From NCBI RefSeq assembly GCF_002008315.2, contig NZ_MVDG02000001.1, positions 2,542,001 to 2,606,000 of the forward strand: a stretch of 64,000 nt of DNA, written 5' to 3'. Of this stretch, positions 35,474 through 44,873 are shown one piece after another. How positions within the stretch are numbered: position 1 is the stretch's first letter; each line of letters starts with the position of its first letter. A model generated the notes under the pieces. The model was not told the DNA's origin and did not search any database. It was given only the letters and a program-made list of their open reading frames with translations. The stretch comes from Arthrobacter sp. KBS0703. GTDB lineage: Bacteria > Actinomycetota > Actinomycetes > Actinomycetales > Micrococcaceae. Made by a program: the position numbers and the translations under genes.

Positions 35474-36969
35474 GGTTGCTTGCCCTCTTCTGTAGATGCC
35501 GGGGAATTTGGGGAATCTTTGCGGGCTTCGCGGGCGGCTGCGGCTTCTGCCAGTTCCGCGGACAGCGTGCCCGGGCGGTTGGCTTTAACCCAGCCCTCGG
35601 CATTGCGCTGCGCGGCCATGGACAGCGCCAGGGCGCCTGCGGGTACGTCCTTGCGGATCACGGCTCCGGCGCCGCTGTAGGCACCGTCCCCCACCGTGAC
35701 GGGTGCGACGAATACTGTGTTGGAGCCGGTGCGGACGCCCGAGCCGATCACCGTGCGGTGCTTCTTCTCGCCGTCGTAATTGGCTGTGATGTTGCCGCAG
35801 CCGATGTTGGTGTCTTCGCCGATTTCGGCGTCCCCGGCGTAGCCCAGGTGCGACAGCTTGGAGCCGCGGCCGATCTTCACGTTCTTGGTTTCGTAGAAGG
35901 CGCCGATCTTGCCGGTGTCCCCCAGGATGGTGCCCGGGCGCAGGTAGGTGAACGGTCCGACGCTCGCGCCCGCGCCGATTTCCGCGCCCGAACCGTGCGT
36001 GCGCGTCACCTTGGCGCCTTCGCCGATGCGGACATCGGTCAGGGTGGAGTCGGGGCCGACGACGGCGTCCCTCGCCACGGTGGTGCTGCCGTGCAGTTGG
36101 GTGTTGGGCAGGATCCGGACGTCCTCCGCCAGGGTGACGGTGGAGTCGATCCACGTGGTGGCGGGATCCACCACGGTGACCCCCGCGCGCATCCAGGACT
36201 CCACGGTCCGGCGGTTGTGCTCGGCGCCGAGGGCGGCGAGCTGCACGCGGTCATTGGCGCCCTCGACCTGCCAGCGGTCCGAGGTGACCACGGCCGCGAC
36301 CCGGCCGCCGGCCTCGCGGGCCAGCCCCAGGACGTCGGTGAGGTATTTCTCGCCCTGCGAGTTGTCGGTGGTGACGTGCCGGAGGGCGTCCCTCAGCACG
36401 GCGGCGTCGAAGGCGTAGATCCCGGAGTTGATCTCGCGGATCTCGCGCTCGGCGTCGGTGGCATCCTTGTGCTCGCGGATGCCGGTGACCGTTCCGTCTT
36501 CTCCGCGGAGGATGCGGCCGTACCCCGCGGCGTCGTCGAGGAGCGCGGTCAGCACAGTGATGGCGTTGCCCTCGACTTCGTGGGTATTGACGAGTTCAGC
36601 GAGCATCTCGCCGGTGAGGAGCGGGACATCGCCGTAGGTCACGACGACGGTACCCGCCACAGGGGTGTCGGCGTCGAGCGCCTCGAGCGCCACTTCAACG
36701 GCCCTTCCCGTGCCGGGAACGTCGTCCTGGTCCACGATGAGGGCCTCGGGATCGAGCTCCGCGAGGTGGGCTGCCACGCGGTCCCGTTCATGGCGGACCA
36801 CGAGGGCAAGCCGCTGGGGGGTGATGCTGCGTGCGGCCAGCAAGGCGTGGCCGACCATGGAGCGGCCGCCGATTTCGTGGAGAATCTTGGGGGTACGGGA
36901 CTTCATCCGGGTACCGGCACCTGCAGCTAGGACGATTACGGCGGCTGGGCCGGACTTCTCGGGGCTCAC
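35470..36969 (-). CDS. glmU: Bifunctional UDP-N-acetylglucosamine pyrophosphorylase / glucosamine-1-phosphate acetyltransferase
   Basis: 499 residues. Two last steps to UDP-GlcNAc for peptidoglycan. The N-terminal uridylyltransferase has VIVLAAGAGTRMKSRTPKIL (residues 12-31), VVTYGDVPLLTGE and the SGIYAFDA region. From about residue 265 a left-handed beta-helix of hexapeptide repeats forms the acetyltransferase, with KLSHLGYAGDAEIGEDTNIG and GNITANYDGEKKHRTVIGSG. The start is GTG 36969. tRNA-Gln lies 107 bp upstream on the same strand. The C-terminal 40 residues are charged and disordered-looking. Confidence 0.96.
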   Translation of the reverse strand: MSPEKSGPAAVIVLAAGAGTRMKSRTPKILHEIGGRSMVGHALLAARSITPQRLALVVRHERDRVAAHLAELDPEALIVDQDDVPGTGRAVEVALEALDADTPVAGTVVVTYGDVPLLTGEMLAELVNTHEVEGNAITVLTALLDDAAGYGRILRGEDGTVTGIREHKDATDAEREIREINSGIYAFDAAVLRDALRHVTTDNSQGEKYLTDVLGLAREAGGRVAAVVTSDRWQVEGANDRVQLAALGAEHNRRTVESWMRAGVTVVDPATTWIDSTVTLAEDVRILPNTQLHGSTTVARDAVVGPDSTLTDVRIGEGAKVTRTHGSGAEIGAGASVGPFTYLRPGTILGDTGKIGAFYETKNVKIGRGSKLSHLGYAGDAEIGEDTNIGCGNITANYDGEKKHRTVIGSGVRTGSNTVFVAPVTVGDGAYSGAGAVIRKDVPAGALALSMAAQRNAEGWVKANRPGTLSAELAEAAAAREARKDSPNSPASTEEGKQP

Positions 36970-37075
36970 GTACGGGCTCTCCTTGCTCGGTTGCGCGGTA
37001 CTACATGCGCGGCGTCCGAGCGTGTGCCCGGAACCGGCAACAGGCTTATCCTACTGGACACCTCTGATGCAGCAG

Positions 37076-37147
37076 TTCCGCCCATAGGATTCGAACCTAT
37101 ACTCCACGGCTCCAAAGGCCGGGGTGCTGCCATTACACCAGGGCGGA
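37076..37147 (-). tRNA. tRNA-Gln (anticodon UUG)
   Basis: Cloverleaf readable by eye: acceptor TCCGCCC pairs with GGGCGGA, the D stem is GTGT/GCAC, the anticodon loop CTTTGGA gives anticodon TTG, and the T arm ATAGG-TTCGAAT-CCTAT is complete, with discriminator A. 72 nt. The lowest anticodon-stem pair is C-T mismatched. CCA is not encoded. It reads toward glmU, as in other actinobacteria. Confidence 0.92.
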
Positions 37148-37260
37148 CCACGCCAAGGCCCAGAGGCCGAGGCACGAGAACCAATTCTGCCACGAACGTT
37201 GATGCTCGTGCGACCTCGGACCGCACGGCCGCCGGTCCGCTCCGGGCAGCGCGCCGGGAC

Positions 37261-37298
37261 CTGTCTCTTATACACATCTAGATGTGTATAAGAGACAG
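37261..37298. other. Nextera mate-pair junction adapter, duplicate form (artefact)
   Basis: Full 38-bp copy in the gap between tRNA-Gln and tetR, 28 bp before the tetR start. The native promoter of tetR cannot be trusted here, and the distance between the two genes is not reliable. Confidence 0.97.
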
Positions 37299-37325
37299 GC
37301 GCTTGACATAAGGCATGATGGGACG

Positions 37326-38012
37326 GTGAGCAACAGCACAGGGACGACTGACGGCGCGGGGAGCCGGACAGCAACGCCGGAGGCGGTCCCCGCGCGCATC
37401 CCGCGGTCCCGGATGACCGGGCCCCAGCGGCGTTCCCAGCTGGTGGAAGTGGGCCGGGGCCTCTTCGCGGTGCGCGGCCTGGACGGCACCACCATCGAGG
37501 AGATCGCCGCCGCGGCCGGGGTCTCAAAGCCCGTGATCTACGAACACTTCGGCTCGAAAGAGGGCCTGTACACGCAGGTGGTCGAATTTGAGTTCAAGAT
37601 CCTGCTGGCATCCATCAATGACGCCCTGGCCGACGAAGCCAAGCCGAGGGTCCTCGTGGAGCGTGCCGCCCTGGCCCTGCTGACGTACATCGAGGACCGC
37701 ACCGACGGCTTCCGCATCCTCATGCGTGACGCTCCCCCGTCCCAGCCCGAAGGCGCCTTTTCCACGCTGCTCTCGCATGTCACGGCCCGCGTCGAGCACA
37801 TACTGTCCGACGAATTCGCCCGCCGCGGCTTCAGTGCGGCCGACGGCGCCATGTACGCCCAGATGCTCGTGGGGATGGTGGCGATGACCGGCCAGTGGTG
37901 GCAGGACAGCCGCCAGCCTGACAAACGCGCCGTGGCAGCGCACCTCGTGAACCTCGCCTGGAACGGGCTGACGGGCCTCAAGAAGGAACCCGAGCTCCGC
38001 AGCGAGTCCTAA
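37326..38012 (+). CDS. TetR-family transcriptional regulator
   Basis: 228 residues. N-terminal helix-turn-helix TTIEEIAAAAGVSKPVIYEH (about residues 57-76) followed by FGSKEGLYTQVVEFEF, then an all-helical ligand domain. It belongs to the TetR group found beside glmU and mfd in actinobacteria (Rv1019 in M. tuberculosis), whose ligand is not known to me. GTG 37326 is the first start after the adapter; the first 40 residues are low-complexity and the conserved domain begins near residue 38, so a later start is possible. No operator half-sites can be assigned because the upstream sequence is cut by the adapter. Confidence 0.88.
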   Translation: MSNSTGTTDGAGSRTATPEAVPARIPRSRMTGPQRRSQLVEVGRGLFAVRGLDGTTIEEIAAAAGVSKPVIYEHFGSKEGLYTQVVEFEFKILLASINDALADEAKPRVLVERAALALLTYIEDRTDGFRILMRDAPPSQPEGAFSTLLSHVTARVEHILSDEFARRGFSAADGAMYAQMLVGMVAMTGQWWQDSRQPDKRAVAAHLVNLAWNGLTGLKKEPELRSES

Positions 38013-38045
38013 GCCCTCGCCGTCTGTGGTCACCTACGCGGTGCA

Positions 38046-38328
38046 ACGGCCCTTCGCCGTCGCTTAGACACAACGCATAGGTGACGCTACGGTCGCCGGG
38101 CGACCTTCACGCCACGATGCGTCGCGATGCGCGACTACGCGAAGGACCCCAGCACCGCTATTGCAAAAGTTCCGTTCGGGGACGCCCGCTGTTCCACAAC
38201 GCTGAGGTGACTCCGCTCGCCGGAGGCGGTCCTTCGAAAAGGAGCGCATCGCGGCGCAACGGGGTGGGAGCTCGCTCAGCGAGCGAGCAGCCCCTTTGCG
38301 TCGTGTCTAAGCGACGTCGAAGGGCCGT
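38046..38328. repeat. 283-bp non-coding element bounded by 36-bp inverted repeats
   Basis: Arms 38046-38081 and 38293-38328 are inverted copies with a few mismatches (31 outer positions with two). The interior has further hairpins, for example GGTCGCC-G-GGCGACC and CTCGCTCAGCGAG. No protein frame with convincing codon use was seen. It fills almost all of the 337-bp gap (38013-38349) between tetR and the convergent ABC-F gene. It could be a MITE-like element, a large REP-type array or a structured RNA. Confidence 0.6.
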
Positions 38329-38349
38329 CTCCGGCACCCCTTGCGACAG

Positions 38350-40179
38350 TTACTCGCCGAGTACTTCGAGCGCCTCGAGCCATTCGAGCTCGAGGGCTTC
38401 GCGGTCTGCGGAGAGGTCCTTGAGCTTCTTGTTGAGGTCCGCAAGCTGGCCGACGGCGGAGGGGTCCGCGGAGGCCGTGGTCATCTGGGCGTGGATCTTT
38501 TCTTCCTGCTGGGTGATTTTGCCCAGCTGCCGTTCGATGCGGTTCTTGGCCTTGCGGGCGTCGCGCTTCTCGGCTTCCGAGGCTCCGGAGACGGCCTGTG
38601 CGGGGGCGGAACTGGCGGACGTGACCGGGTTTCCGCCGCCGGTGACCGTGGAACCGGCGAGGGCGGATTCGCGGAGTTCGAGGTACTGGTCCACGCCGCG
38701 CGGCAGGGCACGGATCTTGCCGTCGCCCAGCAGGGCCATCTGGTGGTCCGTGACGCGCTCCAGCAGGTAGCGGTCGTGGCTGACCACGACGAGGGTGCCG
38801 GGCCAGCCGTCGAGGACGTCTTCGACGGCGGCGAGGGTATCGGTGTCGAGGTCGTTGGTCGGTTCGTCCAGCATCAGCACGTTCGGCTCCCCCACCAGCA
38901 GGCGCAGGAGCTGGAGGCGGCGGCGTTCGCCACCGGAGAGGTCCTTGACCGGGGTCCACTGCTTCTCGTTGGTGAAGCCGAGCTGCTCCACGAGCTGGCC
39001 GGCGGTGAATTCCTTGCCGCCGACGTTGAAGGAGCGCTTTTCGCGCTCGATCACTTCGATCACGCGCAGGTCCGAGACGTCGTCGAGTTCCTTGACTTCC
39101 TGGGTGAGGACCGCGGTGACCACCGTCTTGCCGCGTTTGACCTTCCCGGAGGTGGGCTGGATCTCGCCGTTGAGGAGCTTCAGCAGGGTGGTCTTGCCGG
39201 CGCCGTTTACGCCCACGAGTCCCAGCCGTTCGCCCGGCGCGAGGCGGAGGGTGATGTTGTCGAACAGCTTCTGGCCGGCGTCGCCGCCCAGGAAATCCAG
39301 CGACACGTGTTCAAGGTCCAGGACGTCCTTGCCCAGGCGCGCCGTGGCCATCTTGCTCAGCGCCGTGGAGTCACGCGGTTCAGGCACGTCCGCGATGAGG
39401 GCGTTGGCGGCCTCGATCCGGAACTTGGGCTTGGCCGTGCGGGCGGGGGCGCCGCGGCGCAGCCAGGCCAGTTCCTTCTTCACGAGCTGCTGGCGCTTGC
39501 TTTCCACCACGGATGCGGAGCGGTCGCGTTCGGCGCGGGCCAGCACGTAGGCTGCGTAGCCGCCGTCGAACGGGTCCATGATGCCGTCGTGGATTTCCCA
39601 CGTCTTGGTGCAGACTTCGTCGAGGAACCAGCGGTCGTGGGTGACCACCAGGAAGGCGCCCTGGTTGGCGCGCCAGCGGGTCTTGAGGTGCCTGGACAGC
39701 CACGCGACGCCTTCGACGTCGAGGTGGTTGGTGGGCTCATCGAGCATGATGACGTCGTGGTCCTCGATCAGCAGCTTGGCCAGCGCAACGCGCCGTTTCT
39801 GGCCGCCGGACAGGGCGTGGACGTTGGCGTGCCAGTCGACGTCGGACACCAGCCCGCCCATGACTTCGCGGATCTGGGGATTGCGGGCCCATTCGTAGTC
39901 GGCCTGGTCACCGACGATCGCCGCACCGACGGTAAGGTCGCCGTCGAGCACGTCGCTTTGGTCCAGGTAGCCGATGTTGACGTCCCCGCGCTTGGTGACC
40001 CGGCCGGAATCAGGCGTGGACCGCAGCGCAAGCAGGCGCATCAGCGTGGACTTGCCGTCGCCGTTCCGGCCCACCATGCCGATCCGGTCGCCCTCCTCGA
40101 GTCCGAGGGTTACGCCATCGAGAACGGTGCGGGTTGCGTACGAGACCGTAAGGTTCTCGCCGCCGAGCAGGTGTGCCAC
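38350..40179 (-). CDS. ABC-F family ATPase
   Basis: 609 residues with two ABC ATPase domains and no membrane segments, the layout of ABC-F translation factors and Uup. First domain: Walker A GMVGRNGDGKSTLMRLLA (about 34-51), signature LSGGQKRRVALAKLL, Walker B HDVIMLDEPTNHLDVEG. Second: GLVGVNGAGKTTLLKLLNGE, LSGGERRRLQLLRLL, NVLMLDEPTNDLDTDT. A C-terminal coiled-coil extension (from about residue 535, KRDARKAKNRIERQLGKITQ) is typical of Uup. Start GTG 40179. Probably ribosome-associated; antibiotic protection is not implied. It lies 48 bp after ispE in the same direction. Confidence 0.93.
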   Translation of the reverse strand: MAHLLGGENLTVSYATRTVLDGVTLGLEEGDRIGMVGRNGDGKSTLMRLLALRSTPDSGRVTKRGDVNIGYLDQSDVLDGDLTVGAAIVGDQADYEWARNPQIREVMGGLVSDVDWHANVHALSGGQKRRVALAKLLIEDHDVIMLDEPTNHLDVEGVAWLSRHLKTRWRANQGAFLVVTHDRWFLDEVCTKTWEIHDGIMDPFDGGYAAYVLARAERDRSASVVESKRQQLVKKELAWLRRGAPARTAKPKFRIEAANALIADVPEPRDSTALSKMATARLGKDVLDLEHVSLDFLGGDAGQKLFDNITLRLAPGERLGLVGVNGAGKTTLLKLLNGEIQPTSGKVKRGKTVVTAVLTQEVKELDDVSDLRVIEVIEREKRSFNVGGKEFTAGQLVEQLGFTNEKQWTPVKDLSGGERRRLQLLRLLVGEPNVLMLDEPTNDLDTDTLAAVEDVLDGWPGTLVVVSHDRYLLERVTDHQMALLGDGKIRALPRGVDQYLELRESALAGSTVTGGGNPVTSASSAPAQAVSGASEAEKRDARKAKNRIERQLGKITQQEEKIHAQMTTASADPSAVGQLADLNKKLKDLSADREALELEWLEALEVLGE

Positions 40180-40227
40180 GTGGAACTGCTTTCTTCTGCA
40201 AACGGGGGATCTGAAAGTTGGAAGGTA

Positions 40228-41190
40228 TTAAAGGAGGGTATCGGAGATGATGCGGGCGCCGGGCACCGGGCCATGGACGGCAATCGCGCTGAGGCCCTTA
40301 TGCTGCAGCTCCTCGGCGAGTCCTTCTGCGGCCTCGGGATTGTGGGCCAGCAGGGCAACCGTGGGGCCGGAGCCGGAGACGATCCCGGCAATGGCACCGG
40401 ATGACTCGCCAAGGCCCAAGGTGTCCCGGAGGCTCGGGGCAAGTTCGATGGATGCCCGTTGGAGGTCGTTGACGAGCACCCTGCTCAGGGCGTCGGCGTC
40501 CCCGCTCCGCAGTGCCTGCAGGATCTGCGGGTCCACCGCCGTGGGCTCCGCGACGTCCAGCCCCTCGGCGTCGCGCAGCCTGTCCAGCGTCCGGAAAACT
40601 TCCGGGGTGGGGAGCCCGAAATCGGCGGTGACCAGGACCCAGTCCATCTGCGCCCTGGCCAGGGCCGGCGACAGATCATCGCCCACACCCAGGCCCACTG
40701 CCGTCCCGCCGAGCAGCGCAAACGGCACGTCCGCCCCGAGCTCGGCGGCGAGATGGGCCAGTTCGTCCCGGGACAGTCCGCTGTTCCACAACGCATCGCA
40801 GGCCAGCAGGGTGGCGGCGGCGTCCGCCGATCCCCCGCCCATGCCGCCGGCCACCGGCACGCGCTTGGTGATTTCCAGGTGCACGCCGGTGGAGTGTTCC
40901 GAAACATCAGCCATGATGGCGGCCGCCTTGTAGGCGAGGTTGCGCTCATCGAGCGGGATATCCACGCCGTCGAGGTCCAGGGTGCTGGCGGGACTGATAC
41001 TGACGGTGATGCCGTCACCGTCGGTGCTCGTGGCAGCCACTTCCTCGTATAGCGAGACGGCCAGGTACACACTGGCCACCGAATGGTAGCCGTCCGGACG
41101 CAGAGGACCCACATCCAGTGAGACGTTCACTTTGCCCGGAGCCTTGACCCGGACAGTCCTTGCCGCAAAGCGCCCTCTCACTGCGTTCAT
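40228..41190 (-). CDS. ispE: 4-diphosphocytidyl-2-C-methyl-D-erythritol kinase
   Basis: 320 residues of the GHMP kinase family. Fourth step of the non-mevalonate isoprenoid pathway. Motifs: RVKAPGKVNVSLDVGPLRPD at residues 13-32, the ATP-binding PVAGGMGGGSADAAATLLA, and near the C-terminus GAIAGIVSGSGPTVALLAHN. ATG 41190. The order rpf-rsmA-ispE is conserved in actinobacteria. The 127-bp gap to rsmA shows nothing notable. Confidence 0.95.
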   Translation of the reverse strand: MNAVRGRFAARTVRVKAPGKVNVSLDVGPLRPDGYHSVASVYLAVSLYEEVAATSTDGDGITVSISPASTLDLDGVDIPLDERNLAYKAAAIMADVSEHSTGVHLEITKRVPVAGGMGGGSADAAATLLACDALWNSGLSRDELAHLAAELGADVPFALLGGTAVGLGVGDDLSPALARAQMDWVLVTADFGLPTPEVFRTLDRLRDAEGLDVAEPTAVDPQILQALRSGDADALSRVLVNDLQRASIELAPSLRDTLGLGESSGAIAGIVSGSGPTVALLAHNPEAAEGLAEELQHKGLSAIAVHGPVPGARIISDTLL

Positions 41191-41317
41191 GAGTCCAAGC
41201 TAGGGCATGGTGGTGCCGGGCTCCAAGAAGGCCCGGGCGCGGCGGCGTCGTCCGGGGACACTGTTACAGAGGACACCGTTGGCCGGGCCGCCGATGCCGG
41301 GGTCCGGCTTCGGCGCA

Positions 41318-42205
41318 TCAGGCGCCCGCGGCCTGGCGGGCTTCGGCGATCCTGGCGAACGCTGCGATGTCGATGACTTCGCCGCGTGCGGTGGGGTCCA
41401 CCCCCGCTGCGACGAGGCAGCGCTCCGCTTCGGCAGCGCTCCCCGCCCATCCTGCGAGGGCGGCGCGGAGCGTCTTCCGGCGCTGGGCAAAGGCGGCGTC
41501 GATCACGGCGAAAACCTGCTCGCGGGTGGCTGTGGTGACCGGCGGTTCGCGGCGCGTGAAGGCCACAAGTCCCGACTGGATCTTCGGTGCCGGCCAGAAC
41601 ACGTTCATTCCGATGACGCCGGCCTTGCGCATGCTGCTGTACCACGCGGCCTTGACCGAGGGCACGCCGTAGATCTTGGAGCCGGGGCCGGCGGCGAGCC
41701 GGTCCGCCACTTCGTCCTGCACCATGACCAGGCCGTGCCGGATCGCCGGGAAGTGCTGCAGGAGGTGGAGGACCACGGGCACGGCCACGTTGTAGGGCAG
41801 GTTTGCCACGAGGGCTGTGGGTTCCGCCGGGAGTTCCGTGACTTTCATGGCGTCGGCACGCACCAGATGGAATTCCCCGGCGGCGTCGGGCCGCCACTGC
41901 CGGACAGTTTCCGGGAGCTTGGCCGCCAGGACGGGATCAATCTCGACGGCGACCACGGACTTCGCGGCGTCCAGCAGGCCGAGAGTCAGGGAACCGAGGC
42001 CGGGTCCGATTTCCAGGACGGTTTCCTCCGCGCCGATACCGGCAGCGGCCACGATCCGGCGGATGGTGTTGCCGTCGATCACGAAGTTCTGGCCGAGGGT
42101 CTTGGTGGGGCGGACGCCGATTTCCTCGGCCAGCCTGCGGATATCGGAGGCGCCAAATAGGGGGGCTGGCGCAGTACCGGAGGCGGAGGGAGTCGGGTCA
42201 GTCAC
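41318..42205 (-). CDS. rsmA: 16S rRNA dimethyladenosine transferase RsmA (KsgA)
   Basis: 295 residues. Dimethylates two adjacent adenosines in the 3'-terminal hairpin of 16S rRNA. Motifs: [20 protein letters not shown], the SAM motif [31 protein letters not shown], and the catalytic [19 protein letters not shown]. Start GTG 42205. A strong hairpin terminator lies upstream, after rpf, so rsmA has its own promoter or depends on read-through. Confidence 0.95.
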   Translation of the reverse strand: MTDPTPSASGTAPAPLFGASDIRRLAEEIGVRPTKTLGQNFVIDGNTIRRIVAAAGIGAEETVLEIGPGLGSLTLGLLDAAKSVVAVEIDPVLAAKLPETVRQWRPDAAGEFHLVRADAMKVTELPAEPTALVANLPYNVAVPVVLHLLQHFPAIRHGLVMVQDEVADRLAAGPGSKIYGVPSVKAAWYSSMRKAGVIGMNVFWPAPKIQSGLVAFTRREPPVTTATREQVFAVIDAAFAQRRKTLRAALAGWAGSAAEAERCLVAAGVDPTARGEVIDIAAFARIAEARQAAGA

Positions 42206-42267
42206 CTAGGTATCCTATCCCGGCGCCCGGCCGCGCCTGGAAACGGCGGGCACGGCGGCGGCACGGC

Positions 42268-42302
42268 AAAGGCCGGGCCCGGAGGTTCCGGACCCGGCCT
42301 TT
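42268..42302 (-). terminator. Terminator between rpf and rsmA
   Basis: AAAGGCCGGG (42268-42277) pairs perfectly with CCCGGCCTTT (42293-42302), with a second small stem inside. On the minus strand it is followed by GCCGTG, with T residues closing the stem itself. It lies 58 bp after rpf. Confidence 0.65.
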
Positions 42303-42359
42303 CGCGGATCCGCAGCTGTGGTCAGCTGCCGCGGCGCCGGATGGCTTAAAGGTTTCTGG

Positions 42360-43508
42360 TTAGCTGCTTGCTGCCCAGCCGCAGCCCCACGGCGAAAGGC
42401 CGCGCTCTGCGTAGACCCGGTTGGCGATGTCGATCTGCTGCGCCTTCGTGGCCAGGCTGGCGTTGGGGGCGTAGGCTCCGCCGCCGGCGCCGATCCAGGT
42501 CTGAATGTCGAACTGGAGGCCGCCGTAGTAGCCGTTGCCGTTGTTGATGGACCAGTTCCCGGTCGATTCGCACTGCGCGATCTTGTCCCACATGGCCACG
42601 TTCATCATGGCCGGGGCCGCTGCTCCGGTGTTGGCCGCTTCCGGCTTCGGCTCTTCCTTGGTGCCCACGGTGACCTTCTCGGTGACCGGCTCCCGGGTGG
42701 CCGTGGTGGAGACCAGTGTCCGGGAGGCTTCGCGGCCGTCAACGAGCACCAGCTTGTACGTCTTGGTGACCGCGCCCGGGACGCCGGGCTGGGTGACCTT
42801 CTGCTCGCCCTTGGCCAGCTGGGCGCTGTCCGTGCTCAGCCTGTCGAACGGAACTTCCTCGGTGGTGGTTGCGGTCTTGCCCGTCTCAACACGGGAAACC
42901 TTGATCACCATATTGTTGACCACCGGCGCGTTCGCCGGCTGCGAGGACCGGTCTGCCGCTGCCAGTTTCACGCCGGCGTCCTTGAGTACTTCTCCGACGT
43001 TGGGTGCCGTCGTGGTGGTCTTGGCTGCCTTGCCGTCGGCGATGATGCTCACCGTCTTGGGGGTCGAGATGGCCACGAATGATCCATCGACGGCCAGCTG
43101 GGCGTCCTTCGGCACGGAAATCTCGGAGGCGCTGGCCACGCCAAGCTGCGTCACGAGCCCGGCCACGTCCGGTGCCGTGGTGCTGACGGTCTTTTCCGCC
43201 CCGTCGAGGCTCACCTTCACGGCCTTGGCCAGGTTCACGTTGATGACGGAGCCGTTCTCGACGCGGGCGTCCGCCGACGGCCAGACGCGGTCGGCTGCCT
43301 GGAGCTCAACCTTGGCGCTCTTGACCACCTGGCCCACTGTGCCGCCGAACGTCTGGACGGAGCTGACTTTGCCGTCAACATTCAGGGTGACTGTCTTGTT
43401 GTTGCCCACGAAGGCGACGAGCCCGAGCACGAGTGCCGCGAGCACCACCATCTGGGTGCCGACCTTGACGAAACTGAACTTGCCGTCCGACTTGAAGAAG
43501 TTGACCAC
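42360..43508 (-). CDS. rpfB: Resuscitation-promoting factor (DUF348, G5, transglycosylase-like)
   Basis: 382 residues, RpfB layout. An N-terminal membrane/signal segment (MVVLAALVLGLVAFVG, about 19-34) is followed by three DUF348 repeats (VTLNVDGKVSSVQTFGGTVG, VKVSLDGAEKTVSTTAPDVA, VSIIADGKAAKTTTTAPNVG), a G5 domain (about 215-295) and the Rpf catalytic domain with MWDKIAQCESTGNWSINNGN, YYGGLQFDIQTWIGAGGGAY and a final GWAASS. It is secreted and cleaves peptidoglycan to help dormant cells resume growth. GTG 43508 (VVNFFKSDGKFSFVKVG) is preferred over the frame to 43571. The 294-bp upstream region has TGTAACCGAAGCGTTATAA (43724-43742), possibly a regulator site. Confidence 0.92.
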   Translation of the reverse strand: MVNFFKSDGKFSFVKVGTQMVVLAALVLGLVAFVGNNKTVTLNVDGKVSSVQTFGGTVGQVVKSAKVELQAADRVWPSADARVENGSVINVNLAKAVKVSLDGAEKTVSTTAPDVAGLVTQLGVASASEISVPKDAQLAVDGSFVAISTPKTVSIIADGKAAKTTTTAPNVGEVLKDAGVKLAAADRSSQPANAPVVNNMVIKVSRVETGKTATTTEEVPFDRLSTDSAQLAKGEQKVTQPGVPGAVTKTYKLVLVDGREASRTLVSTTATREPVTEKVTVGTKEEPKPEAANTGAAAPAMMNVAMWDKIAQCESTGNWSINNGNGYYGGLQFDIQTWIGAGGGAYAPNASLATKAQQIDIANRVYAERGLSPWGCGWAASS

Positions 43509-43802
43509 GATTGCCCGTAACTGTTGAGCTGTCCGGGCACGGGGAAAAACGCACAGAGGCACCTGAGGCAATCACCCTAGGGTGGACTCCGGGCCATCCC
43601 GGAGCCTGCAGCAGGCATGTGCGCCGCCACACTCACATGGCAGGACATCCGAAGGCGCCCTGCCTGAAAGAAGTGAGTGACATCATCCGGAGGCCTTCCC
43701 CGACCCCGGCTAATAGTTTTTCACTGTAACCGAAGCGTTATAAAGCCACCAAAATTATTGCCTACCTGGTATGCACGCCAGCGGGGCGGCGAGCCGTGCC
43801 TC

Positions 43803-44690
43803 TTAGTCCCAGGATCCGTAGGCCCGCACGGTATTACGGCTGATTGCGGTGCACAGACCGGCGAGGTCCGCCCCTGTCAATTCGGCCACGGCCCGGACGG
43901 TGTAAGGCACCATGTAACTCGCGTTGGGCCGGCCGCGGTGCGGATGCGGCGTCAGGAACGGGGAGTCTGTTTCCACGAGCACCAGTTCCGGGTCCGCCAC
44001 GGCCAGTGCCGCACGGAGGTTGGCGGCATTCTTGAAGGTGAGCGTGCCGGCGAACGACATGAACCAGCCTTCGGCGTTGCAGATCCGGGCGAGGTCCGCA
44101 TCGCCCGAAAAACAGTGGAACACCACCCGTGCCGGCGCGCCCTCCTCCCGCAGGACCTGTACTACGTCACTGTGGGCGTCGCGGTCATGGATCTGAAGGG
44201 TCAGGTCCAGCCGTTTCGCGATGTCGATGTGCCGCCGGAAGGAGTACCGCTGGTGGGCCAGCCCGTCCCCCTCGGTGCGGAAGAAGTCCAGGCCGGTTTC
44301 GCCGATGGCGCGGATCCGGGGGTGGCCGGCCAGATCTTCGATTTCGGTCAGGGCTGCCTCCAGCTCACCGCGCTGGGCGTAGGCAGGTGCATCGTTCGGG
44401 TGGATTGCCACCGCTCCGAGCAGCCGGGCATCCGCATCAACCGCCCGCACCGTGAACCTGGACGATTCGAGGTCGCAGCCAACCTGGACTGCGCCGCACA
44501 CGCCCACGGCCTCCGCGGCGTCCAGCGCAGCGGCAACCTCCACGCGGACGTCGTCGCCAGGGAAATCGAGGTGCGTGTGGTTGTCCATCACGGGCACCGG
44601 CAGGGGCTCGGGCGCCGGCGGGTAGGTTTGCTTGCCAGACCCGTCGCTTCCGGTCGCGCGATAGGGGCTGGGGGGCAAGGAATGGCGCAT
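43803..44690 (-). CDS. tatD: TatD-family metal-dependent hydrolase
   Basis: 295 residues. Metal-dependent nuclease/hydrolase of the TatD family. Metal ligands are MDNHTHLDFP (about residues 35-44), RAIGETGLDFFRTEGD, TLQIHDRDAHSDV, FHCFSGDADLARIC and VETDSPFLTPHPHRGRPN. It has a longer Pro-rich N-terminus than E. coli TatD. The tatD-rpf-rsmA-ispE order is the conserved actinobacterial arrangement, although a 294-bp gap with its own leader separates tatD from rpf. The DNase role is established for the family; the cellular role here is unknown. Confidence 0.92.
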   Translation of the reverse strand: MRHSLPPSPYRATGSDGSGKQTYPPAPEPLPVPVMDNHTHLDFPGDDVRVEVAAALDAAEAVGVCGAVQVGCDLESSRFTVRAVDADARLLGAVAIHPNDAPAYAQRGELEAALTEIEDLAGHPRIRAIGETGLDFFRTEGDGLAHQRYSFRRHIDIAKRLDLTLQIHDRDAHSDVVQVLREEGAPARVVFHCFSGDADLARICNAEGWFMSFAGTLTFKNAANLRAALAVADPELVLVETDSPFLTPHPHRGRPNASYMVPYTVRAVAELTGADLAGLCTAISRNTVRAYGSWD

Positions 44691-44873
44691 CCCTCCAGCC
44701 TAGCGGCGGGAGCTTGGCCTCTTGGAACTGGCCGCAGAATTACTTGGAACTCTCTGTTAGCCACGGCAGTTGTCTTAGTACGCTGGTACGGAAAGATGTG
44801 AACGCCCGCCAACGGGCATCGGCAGACTTCCGCCGCACCGTTCCGGGCGTCACTCAGGGCTGAAAGGTTGCCG

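Noticed and set aside
35476..36930. Long open frames antisense to glmU and (38341-40404) antisense to the ABC-F gene
   Set aside because: Composition mirrors the opposite strand's codon use; the sense proteins are unmistakable.
37076..37147. tRNA-Pro (TGG) reading of the anticodon loop
   Set aside because: With a seven-base loop CTTTGGA the anticodon is TTG (Gln), and the overall sequence follows actinobacterial tRNA-Gln.
37303..37319. TTGACA as the tetR -35 element
   Set aside because: Any -10 at normal spacing would fall inside the coding sequence, and the region directly left is adapter.
43509..43802. c-di-AMP (ydaO) riboswitch before rpf
   Set aside because: Known upstream of rpf genes in some actinobacteria, but the conserved purine-rich core and pseudoknot segments could not be located; only a loosely similar GGGTGATT is present.
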